Below are positions 57,759-64,000 of a stretch of 64,000 bases of DNA, one piece after another. How positions within the stretch are numbered: the stretch's first letter is position 1; the number at the start of each line of letters is the position of its first letter. A program made the translations under genes and the position numbers. Source of the stretch: VAXT01 sp963794605 (GTDB lineage Bacteria > Actinomycetota > Thermoleophilia > Gaiellales > Gaiellaceae); assembly GCA_963794605.1 (NCBI GenBank), contig CAWCEN010000002.1, forward strand, positions 372,001 to 436,000. The letters are read 5' to 3'. The notes beneath the pieces were generated by a model. That model had not been told where the DNA came from, made no database searches, and worked only from the letters and a program-made list of their open reading frames with translations.

Positions 57759-57775
57759 GCCGGGCAAAGCCCGGC
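57759..57775. terminator. GCCGGGC-AAA-GCCCGGC hairpin before CARDB-like gene end
   Basis: Seven-base perfect stem with an AAA loop, nested in outer arms that extend to about 57785. It resembles GCCGGC-AAA-GCCGGC in the glnA leader at 43228-43254. It lies 33 bases past the end of the minus-strand gene. Confidence 0.4.
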
Positions 57776-57807
57776 TCCGGCGGCGGATGATTGTCGCGCC
57801 AGACCGC

Positions 57808-58923
57808 CTAGCTCACTGAGAATTGAACCGGGTAGTTCGCTGAGTTGTTGCTCGTGTTCGTCTCGTCCGGGACCGGGTCGACCTCGACCGTGAGCGACGT
57901 CCTCTGATCGAGCGGCGGCAGCCCGAGGCCGCTGAACGAGACGCTCTCCTCGTTGCCTGGGTCGATCAGCGGGATCGTCTTGCGCGCCTTGATCGGCTTC
58001 GGGCTCTGCTGGATCGTGAGTGTCACTCGAAGGCCCACCTCCTGGGCGCAGCCTGAGTTCTTGACCGTGACGCTGAAGACGAGGTCCGTGCTCAGCGGAA
58101 TCGTGTTCAGGCTGCCCTCGGTCAGGTCCTTCCCGCTCGGGAGCGCCTTCGTCGAGACGAGCCCGGTGCCGCGCGGCGAGCAGTTCGAGCCGCCGGCCGC
58201 CGCGCCGTGGATCCGTTGCCACAGCGACTTCATCGACGCCGTGGTTGCGATGTCGGGGTTCGGGAGGAAGATCGAGTCGGGGACGTTGACGCCCGTGACG
58301 TCGAGCCGCTGCAGCTCGCTCTTGGTCGGCTCCTTGAAGAGGTCTGCCCAGATCACGTCGCTCGCGATCAGCCGCTGCATCTGCACCGCCAGCTCAGCTC
58401 CGGCCGCGTTCGCGTTCTTCGACGAAGCCGTGCTCCGGAAGGCGTCGGTCATGCCCCGAAGCCCGTTCGTGCGCAGGTCGAGCGAGTCGAGCATGTGCTC
58501 GTCCTCCGGGCGGAGATGGCCCGGCGGGTCGAGACCGCGCGCCGCGGATGCAATCTGCTCCTGCTGCCGCGCAATGCCGGAGAGCTCGTTCTCGACGTCC
58601 GACTCCTTCGTCCCGCGCGTCGTCAGCAGCTGGTTGAAGCTCCGGCCGAGGCGCTGCGACTGCTGGCCGTAGTCGGCGACCTTCTCGACGTAGTTGCGGT
58701 ATGCGTCTTTGCGCTTGTCCTCCCGGCATCCGTTCACCCACAGGACGAGCAGGAGCACGATCAGGATCGCGAAGCTGATTAGCCCGATCAGCCGCAGCAG
58801 CGGTGTGAGGCCGGTCGGCGGGCGTACGGGCGGTCGCGGCCCTCGCCGCGGGCGTTCCTCTGGTGTCTCCCTGGTATCCGACTCCTCGAAGAAGTCGAAC
58901 TCGATGTCGTCTCGCTCGCTCAT
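57808..58923 (-). CDS. Membrane-anchored protein with C-terminal CARDB-like domain
   Basis: 371 aa from ATG 58923. The N-terminus is acidic then proline-rich and cytoplasmic (SERDDIEFDFFEESDTRETP). One membrane helix lies near 50-70 (LLRLIGLISFAILIVLLLVL). A long helical external region (about 75-230) precedes a beta domain of CARDB/Ig type (DLVFSVTVKNSGCAQEVGLR VTLTIQQ, EESVSFSGLGL, SLTVEVDPVPDETNTSNNSA). It is divergent from the Ser/Thr kinase and may be part of the same cell-envelope signalling locus. Confidence 0.7.
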   Translation of the reverse strand: MSERDDIEFDFFEESDTRETPEERPRRGPRPPVRPPTGLTPLLRLIGLISFAILIVLLLVLWVNGCREDKRKDAYRNYVEKVADYGQQSQRLGRSFNQLLTTRGTKESDVENELSGIARQQEQIASAARGLDPPGHLRPEDEHMLDSLDLRTNGLRGMTDAFRSTASSKNANAAGAELAVQMQRLIASDVIWADLFKEPTKSELQRLDVTGVNVPDSIFLPNPDIATTASMKSLWQRIHGAAAGGSNCSPRGTGLVSTKALPSGKDLTEGSLNTIPLSTDLVFSVTVKNSGCAQEVGLRVTLTIQQSPKPIKARKTIPLIDPGNEESVSFSGLGLPPLDQRTSLTVEVDPVPDETNTSNNSANYPVQFSVS

Positions 58924-59038
58924 TCTCTTGCCGTGCCGGCCCTGGCCTGGCTCGGTGTCCAACTCGGAGCCGCGTCACTGTACCGCCTCGCCCGGTCGGT
59001 GCAGGAGTTTTGCACGGCGGAGCCAAGGGGGGTGAACG

Positions 59039-60784
59039 GTGTCGAGCGCCGTCGAACCCGTCGCCTCGAACGGTCTCGTCCTGGACCGCTATCGGCCCCT
59101 GCGCCCACTCGGGAGCGGAGGCTCGGGCTCGGTCTGGCTCGTGCGCGACGAGGTCTCCGGCGAGCAGTTCGCGCTCAAGATCATCGCCAGGGAAGGCCGC
59201 GCCGCGCCGCGGGCCGAGCGAGAGGCCGAGGCCGCGACGAGCCTGCGCCATCCGCACTGCCTGCGCGCGTACGGGCTCGAGACAGACGCCAAGCACCTCT
59301 ACATCCCGTACGAGTACGTCCCGGGCGACACGCTTCGGCAGGCGCTCCGCACGCACCAGCTCGGCGACGAGGGCGCCGTCGAGGCGGCGGCCCAGGTGCT
59401 CGAGGGCCTGGCGTTCGCGCACGCGCGCGGGATCGTGCATCGTGACGTGAAGCCGTCCAACGTGCTGCTCGCTCAGGAGGACCACGTCTCCGTGCGGCTC
59501 TTCGACTTTGGGCTCGCGCTGATGGCGGATGCGGACACGCTCACAGCCGTGGGCGACGTGCCTGGAACGCTTGCGTACATCTCGCCGGAGCGCCTGCACG
59601 GACAGGAAGCAGGCCCGGCCGCGGACGTGTGGGCGGTCGGCGTGCTCCTCTGGGAGGCCCTCGCGGGACATCATCCGTTTTGGCGGACGTCGCCGCTCGA
59701 GACCGGCGAAGAGATCAAGACCGGGGCGCCTTCGATCCGCGAGGCGCGGCCCGACCTGCCGGACGGATTGATCGCCTCCGTCGACGCAGCACTGTCCGTC
59801 GACCCTGAGCGCAGGCCGGCGGCGTCGACGCTCGCGGTCGACCTCCGCGCGGCGTGGCAGGAGCGCTCTCGTCGTCGGGCTCCGGTGCGGCCGCGCGCGC
59901 GGGTCGATCGCCGGAAGCTCGTCGAGCGGGTCGCCCCGGCTGCTCTGGCCGGGCTGGGCGTGGGCTGGATTGCGTCTGCGCTCCCGTTCTATCCCGCGTA
60001 CTGGCCCGGTCTGCTGGCCGCGCTGGCCGTCGCCGTCACACTCGTTCGCCCGCGCCTCGGGCTCGCGCTGGCGCTCGCGGTGCCCGTGTTCCCGCTCGGC
60101 AACATCTCGTTCGGGCTCGCCGTGCTGTATGCAGCGGCGGCCGCAGGCTGGTTCCTGGTCAGCTGGGGTGATGCGCGCTGGGGGCTCTTGTTCTGTTCGG
60201 GAATGGTTCTCGGGCCGCTCGGCCTCCTCGGGTTGGCGCCACTCGTCGCGTTGCAGGCACGGGGTTTCGCCCGGCGAGCGCTGCAGGCGGGAGCGATGGT
60301 CATCTTCGCGGGCGCCTTCGCGGCGATTCGCGCGGTGCCTGTGCCGTTCGCGGGCGAGTCGCCGGCGCTCGGGATCGCGGGCAGCGAGCATCCGCTTGCG
60401 GTTTTGCAGGCCATCTGGCAGTGGCTCCTCGGCATGCCCGCGCTCGGGCTGGAGGCGCTCATCCTGGCGGCGGCCGCCGCGCTCATCCCGCTCGCCGCTC
60501 GTGGCTCCGACTTGACGATCGCGATGTTCGCGGGCGCAGTGCTCGCTTCGACCCTCGTCGCCGCGCCGACCTCGAACGCGCTTCCGCTCGTCCTCAGCGG
60601 ATGGGCGATCTACTTCGCACTAACAGTCATCTCCCGGAAGCGCCCTCGGCAGGAAACCGAAAAGCGCACATTCGGCACAGTCCTGAGACTGACACGTGCG
60701 GGTTTCGCAAATAGGCTGAAAGCGGTGGGTGGTCCGCGGCGGCCCCGACCCACGCAACGGATTCCGGCCGCAGGCGCCCGGTAA
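59039..60784 (+). CDS. Serine/threonine protein kinase with polytopic membrane C-terminus
   Basis: 581 aa from GTG 59039 (GGGGGG ribosome-binding site). The kinase domain covers about 15-280: glycine loop LGSGGSGSVWLV, ATP Lys47 (FALKIIA), catalytic HRDVKPSNVLL with Asp136, DFGLAL with Asp156, and SPERLHGQEAGPAADVWAVG VLLWE. After a basic linker (about 285-310) come about seven hydrophobic segments (310-540). PASTA repeats, usual in this locus, are absent. It is followed by FhaA, so phospho-signalling to FHA readers is likely. Confidence 0.9.
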   Translation: MSSAVEPVASNGLVLDRYRPLRPLGSGGSGSVWLVRDEVSGEQFALKIIAREGRAAPRAEREAEAATSLRHPHCLRAYGLETDAKHLYIPYEYVPGDTLRQALRTHQLGDEGAVEAAAQVLEGLAFAHARGIVHRDVKPSNVLLAQEDHVSVRLFDFGLALMADADTLTAVGDVPGTLAYISPERLHGQEAGPAADVWAVGVLLWEALAGHHPFWRTSPLETGEEIKTGAPSIREARPDLPDGLIASVDAALSVDPERRPAASTLAVDLRAAWQERSRRRAPVRPRARVDRRKLVERVAPAALAGLGVGWIASALPFYPAYWPGLLAALAVAVTLVRPRLGLALALAVPVFPLGNISFGLAVLYAAAAAGWFLVSWGDARWGLLFCSGMVLGPLGLLGLAPLVALQARGFARRALQAGAMVIFAGAFAAIRAVPVPFAGESPALGIAGSEHPLAVLQAIWQWLLGMPALGLEALILAAAAALIPLAARGSDLTIAMFAGAVLASTLVAAPTSNALPLVLSGWAIYFALTVISRKRPRQETEKRTFGTVLRLTRAGFANRLKAVGGPRRPRPTQRIPAAGAR

Positions 60785-60811
60785 AATCGGCGGCGGGGTA
60801 AACCCTCGGCC

Positions 60812-61585
60812 GTGACAGTGCTTCGAAACATCGAGCAGAAGATCGAGGCGCTATTCGAGGGCGTCTTCGGCCGAGCGTTCCGGACCCATGTCCAACCGGT
60901 CGAGCTCGCGCGCAAGCTGGCGAAGGAGATGGACGACCATCGCATGGTCTCGGTGTCGCGCGTCTACGCGCCGAACGAGTACTCCGTCTACCTCTCGCCG
61001 GCCGACCGCGAGCAGTTCTCGAGCTACGAAGAGTCCCTCGTCAACGAGCTCCAGGAGTACCTCGGCGAGCACGCGAAGCGCGAGTCGTACGCCCTGCTCA
61101 GCTCGCCCAAGGTGCTGATGAACACCGACTCCGACCTCGAGGTCGGCGAGTTCGGGATCGCGACACGCATGGTCCAGCCCGAACCGGGCGAGGAGCCGGC
61201 CGAGCCCCTCCCCGAGGCGCCGCCCGCAGGAGCGACGATGGTCTACCGCCCCACGACGCCCGAGACGCAGGCCGCCACGCCGGTCGAGCTCGGCGTCGAG
61301 CCCGAGGTCGTCACGCTCGACGCGAACGGCAAGCAGCACGCGGTCGACAAGGTGAGCACGCTCATCGGGCGCTCGAAAGACTGCGACATCCGGCTCACAG
61401 ATCCGAACGTCTCGCGCCGCCACGCCGAGCTTCGGCAGGAGGGAACCGCGTACTGGATTCTCGACCTCGGCTCGACGAACGGCCTGACCGTGAACGGCCG
61501 CCGCCAGCAGCGCGCACAGCTCCAGAACGAGGACCGCATCACGGTCGGCTCGACGGAGCTGGTCTTTAGACGATCGGCGGCTTGA
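60812..61585 (+). CDS. fhaA: FhaA-like protein (DUF3662 + FHA domain)
   Basis: 257 aa. The N-terminal about 120 residues match DUF3662 (NIEQKIEALFEGVFGRAFRT HVQPVELARKLAKEMDDHR). A Pro/Glu-rich linker leads to the FHA domain (about 175-255) with STLIGRSKDCDIRLTDPNVS RRHAELR and DLGSTNGLTVNGRRQQ, which binds phosphothreonine. In mycobacteria FhaA binds a phosphorylated pseudokinase to limit peptidoglycan synthesis. GTG start. Confidence 0.93.
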   Translation: MTVLRNIEQKIEALFEGVFGRAFRTHVQPVELARKLAKEMDDHRMVSVSRVYAPNEYSVYLSPADREQFSSYEESLVNELQEYLGEHAKRESYALLSSPKVLMNTDSDLEVGEFGIATRMVQPEPGEEPAEPLPEAPPAGATMVYRPTTPETQAATPVELGVEPEVVTLDANGKQHAVDKVSTLIGRSKDCDIRLTDPNVSRRHAELRQEGTAYWILDLGSTNGLTVNGRRQQRAQLQNEDRITVGSTELVFRRSAA

Positions 61586-61654
61586 GAGGTTGACCAGGAA
61601 TGGGTCGACCGGTCATTTCCGACGGAAGTCGGCACCGCAAGCGGTGCCTCGGGC

Positions 61655-62149
61655 ATGATCGCCGCCTCCGTCGACGTTGAGGGCGCGCTGCTCCTCCTGA
61701 AGGCTGCGTTCCTCGTCCTGCTCTACCTCTTCATCTGGCGCATCGTCCGCACCGCGAGCCGCGACCTCCGCGTGCCACAGGAGAGCTTCGTGATCGGCCC
61801 GCAGCAGGCCGCGGCCGCCGGGCTCCGACCCGAACCGCAGCAGGAGCCGCAAATGGGCCGCTTCGTCGTCATCCGGAGCAGCGCAATCGACGAGAACACC
61901 GAGTTCGAGCTCGATTCCACGGGCATCTCCATCGGCAGAGGCGGCCCAAACGACGTCCGACTCGACGGGGACGACTACGCTTCCGCGAACCACGCCCGCG
62001 TCGAGCCGCGACGTGACGGCGTCTGGATCGAAGACGTGGGATCGACCAATGGCACGTTCGTCAACGGCGTCCGGCTCAGCCGGGCGCGCAAGCTTGCCGC
62101 GGGCGACCTCGTCCGGGTCGGCGGCACGGACCTGAGGTTCGAGACGTGA
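61655..62149 (+). CDS. fhaB: FhaB/FipA-like membrane-anchored FHA protein
   Basis: 164 aa. One N-terminal membrane helix (LLLLKAAFLVLLYLFIWRIV) and a C-terminal FHA domain (about 85-160) with GISIGRGGPNDVRLDGDDYA SANHARVE and DVGSTNGTFVNGVRLSRA. It reads threonine phosphorylation and connects signalling with division proteins in relatives. Overlaps pstP by four bases (GTGA). Confidence 0.93.
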   Translation: MIAASVDVEGALLLLKAAFLVLLYLFIWRIVRTASRDLRVPQESFVIGPQQAAAAGLRPEPQQEPQMGRFVVIRSSAIDENTEFELDSTGISIGRGGPNDVRLDGDDYASANHARVEPRRDGVWIEDVGSTNGTFVNGVRLSRARKLAAGDLVRVGGTDLRFET

Positions 62150-63162
62150 GCGCCCTCGGTCGCAGTACCGGGCTTTCTCATCCTGGTCGAAGGCGGCGCC
62201 GAAACGAGGACGCCTGGGTCTGCCATCCGCCGCTGTTCGCCGTCGCGGACGGGATGGGGGGCGCGCGCGGGGGCGAGATCGCGTCTCGCGTCGCCGCAAG
62301 CGCGCTCGGCGAGACGGTCGACGGCAGCGGCGAGGAACGCGTAGTCGCGCTGATCCAGGAGGCGAACCGCCAGGTCTACGAACGTGCGCGGGAGGACTCG
62401 GACGCGTCAGGGATGGGTACGACGATCACGGTCGCGCTGTTCGAGAACGGGATCGTCTCCATCGGCCACGTCGGCGACTCGCGCGCGTACCTGATCCGCG
62501 ACCGCAAGGTCGACCAGCTGACCGAGGACCATTCGCTCGTTGCGGAGCTCGTCCGCAGTGGCCGCCTGTCGCCCGAGGAGGCCGAGACGCACCCGCAGCG
62601 CTCCGTCATCACGCGCGCGCTGGGGACCGACCCGGACGTCGACGTCGACTCGTTCTCGGTCGAGGCCAACCCCGGCGACCTGTTCCTGATCTGCTCCGAC
62701 GGCCTGACGTCGATGGTCGGCGACGAGGAGATCCTCGAAGTCGTCGAACCGAACCGGGACGACCTCGACCTAGCCGCCAAGGAGCTCGTCAACGCCGCCA
62801 ACCGAAGCGGCGGCGAGGACAACATCACCGTGGTCTTCTTCGAGGTCGTCGCTGACGGCGCCCAGGCGCCCGGTGAGACGAAGCCGATGCCGGTGGTCGG
62901 CCTCGAGCGCCAGACGCAGGTGGACGAGGACACGCTGACCGAGCTCGACCGCGTGCCTGCGATCGACACGATGGTCGTGCCACCCGAGGAGGCGCGCGCG
63001 ATCGCAGCCATGCGTGCCGACGGCGCATCGGGCCGCGTCACCGAGGAGGAGCGAGAGGCGAAGCCGCACTTCGGCGTACAGGCAGCGCGGATGATCATCG
63101 CGCTCGGGGTCATCGTGGGCCTCCTGCTGCTCGTGATCTGGCTGTTCGGCCAGAGCCAGTGA
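62146..63162 (+). CDS. pstP: PP2C-family Ser/Thr protein phosphatase PstP
   Basis: 338 aa. Catalytic PP2C domain (about 1-235) with NEDAWV, AVADGMGGARGGEIAS, ISIGHVGDSRAYLIRD-type loop, LICSDGLTSMVGDEEIL and SGGEDNITVVFFEV supplying the metal-binding Asp residues. A juxtamembrane linker and one C-terminal helix (MIIALGVIVGLLLLVIWLFG) follow; the usual external domain after the helix is missing, only about four residues remain. It reverses kinase phosphorylation. Overlaps ftsW by one base (TGATG). Confidence 0.94.
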   Translation: MSALGRSTGLSHPGRRRRRNEDAWVCHPPLFAVADGMGGARGGEIASRVAASALGETVDGSGEERVVALIQEANRQVYERAREDSDASGMGTTITVALFENGIVSIGHVGDSRAYLIRDRKVDQLTEDHSLVAELVRSGRLSPEEAETHPQRSVITRALGTDPDVDVDSFSVEANPGDLFLICSDGLTSMVGDEEILEVVEPNRDDLDLAAKELVNAANRSGGEDNITVVFFEVVADGAQAPGETKPMPVVGLERQTQVDEDTLTELDRVPAIDTMVVPPEEARAIAAMRADGASGRVTEEEREAKPHFGVQAARMIIALGVIVGLLLLVIWLFGQSQ

Positions 63163-64000
63163 TGTTCTCGCTCAGCTACCGCAACCGGGAGCTCGTCAAC
63201 CTCTTCGTCGTCGCCGTGCTCACGGGCGTCGGCTTCGCGAGCGTCTACATCGCACGGCAGGACGTCGTCTCCACGGGCTCGCTCTCGTACGCGCTCTTCT
63301 TCTTCGCGCTCTATCTGGCCGCACACGTCGTTGCCCGGATCACGGTCCCGCAGGCCGACCCGTACCTACTGCCCATGGCCGCGCTCCTGACCGCGATCGG
63401 CGTGACCGAGATCTATCGGCTGCACCCGGACAACGCGTTCCGTCAGGGGCTCTGGATCGTCGTCGGCGTCGCTGCGTTCTCCGCGACGCTCCTGCTCCTG
63501 CGCTACGACTACCGGCGGCTCGAGAGCTACAAGTACCTGTTCGGGCTGGCTGCGATCGGGCTGCTCCTGCTTCCGGCGCTGCCCGTGATCGGCGAAACCG
63601 TCAACGGGGCCCGGCTGTGGGTGCACGTCGGCGGCATCCAGTTCCAGCCCGGCGAGCTGGCGAAGATCATGCTGATCGTCTTCCTCGCCGGCTATCTCCG
63701 CGAGAAGCGGGAGGTCCTCGCCCAGGGGCGGATCAAGGACTTCGGCCCGCTGCTCGCGATCTGGGGCGCGGCGATGCTCGTCCTCGTCGAGACGAACGAC
63801 CTCGGCAGCGGGCTCCTCTACTTCGGGATCTTCCTGGCGATGCTCTATGTCGCCACGGCCCGCGCGTGGTTCGTTGGCGCGGGCCTCGTGCTCTTCCTCG
63901 CGGGAGCGGCGGCCGTCTACAAGGCCGTGCCGCGGGTCGAGGAGCGCGTCACCGTCTGGCTCGACCCCTGGCCGCACGCGCACACGTCCGGCTACCAGAT
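63162..64000 (+). CDS. FtsW/RodA/SpoVE-family peptidoglycan polymerase (3' end beyond window)
   Basis: ATG 63162, coupled to pstP (TGATG), with no stop before the window end (about 279 residues visible). Membrane helices start at LVNLFVVAVLTGVGFASVYI. The SEDS-family hallmark NGARLWVHVGGIQFQPGELA KIMLIVFLAGYL and DFGPLLAIWGAAMLVLVETN DLGSGLLYFGIF are clear. It polymerises glycan strands at the septum (FtsW) or side wall (RodA); gene order as in fhaA-fhaB-pstP-rodA loci favours a RodA/FtsW-like role with a PBP downstream. Confidence 0.93.
   Translation, partial: MFSLSYRNRELVNLFVVAVLTGVGFASVYIARQDVVSTGSLSYALFFFALYLAAHVVARITVPQADPYLLPMAALLTAIGVTEIYRLHPDNAFRQGLWIVVGVAAFSATLLLLRYDYRRLESYKYLFGLAAIGLLLLPALPVIGETVNGARLWVHVGGIQFQPGELAKIMLIVFLAGYLREKREVLAQGRIKDFGPLLAIWGAAMLVLVETNDLGSGLLYFGIFLAMLYVATARAWFVGAGLVLFLAGAAAVYKAVPRVEERVTVWLDPWPHAHTSGYQ

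Noticed and set aside
1..64000. tRNA, rRNA, CRISPR arrays, insertion sequences or phage genes
   Set aside because: No sequence resembling conserved rRNA or tRNA arms, no transposase or integrase, and no short identical spaced repeats were seen.

Overview
The window is very GC-rich and densely coded, with many start/stop overlaps (ATGA, GTGA, shared CTAG). The gene content points to a high-GC actinobacterium, and the best guess is Thermoleophilia (Gaiellales/Solirubrobacterales-like). Evidence for this is an FhaA-FhaB-PstP-FtsW cell-division cluster, OpcA beside zwf, a caa3-type cytochrome oxidase with a cytochrome-c-tailed subunit II, DUF4446, and secreted beta-propellers ending in PASTA domains. 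The lineage is an inference from gene content. I see no rRNA, tRNA, CRISPR array, prophage or insertion sequence.

Layout. 1-8 kb: a DnaQ/GIY-YIG/UVR nuclease (cut by the window edge), an RCC1-PASTA secreted protein, an ECF sigma factor with a membrane partner, a minus-strand two-component/STAS operon whose kinase starts with a zinc ribbon, and a TolB-like propeller with a PASTA tail. 8-16.5 kb: an amino-sugar/cell-wall cassette (GH4, BadF-type kinase, deacetylase), MsrB-MsrA, a flavin disulfide reductase with a GH15 glucosidase, and a kelch protein. 16.8-20.8 kb: ctaC-ctaD-ctaB and a 53-aa membrane protein. 20.8-24.5 kb: a creatininase-like hydrolase, a SnoaL-like protein, an amidase and a second ECF sigma/anti-sigma-like pair. 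24.5-33.3 kb: a pentose-phosphate operon rpiB-tal-(alpha/beta hydrolase)-pgi-gnd-zwf-opcA with tkt divergent. 33.4-41.8 kb: an ABC-F ATPase, an ANTAR response regulator, a frameshifted glyoxalase next to a tandem HxlR regulator, a LuxR-type regulator, and a GAF-GAF-HisKA_2 kinase. 41.8-51.4 kb: two type-I glutamine synthetases, an ABC-2/GNAT/MFS operon, and a GS-acetyltransferase-PII-Amt operon. 51.4-59 kb: two coiled-coil paralogues, a cupin, collagen-like and SIMPL proteins, a rhodanese, an HNH nuclease and a CARDB-like protein. 59-64 kb: a Ser/Thr kinase, FhaA, FhaB, PstP and the start of FtsW.

The most interesting system is nitrogen control by RNA attenuation. Both glutamine synthetase leaders contain an intrinsic terminator whose 5' arm is shared with an upstream hairpin carrying a six-base loop with A at position 1 and G at position 4 (AATGAG and AACGAC). 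This is the architecture known for targets of ANTAR antiterminator proteins. The window also encodes an ANTAR response regulator (36.1 kb) and a PdtaS-like histidine kinase (39.8 kb). I infer that kinase, ANTAR regulator and RNA leader control both GS genes, and with the second one the PII and ammonium-transporter genes.

Four genes carry single-base frameshifts (glyoxalase, ABC ATPase, one coiled-coil protein with two, SIMPL protein). They are given as pseudogenes, but sequence or assembly error is equally possible.
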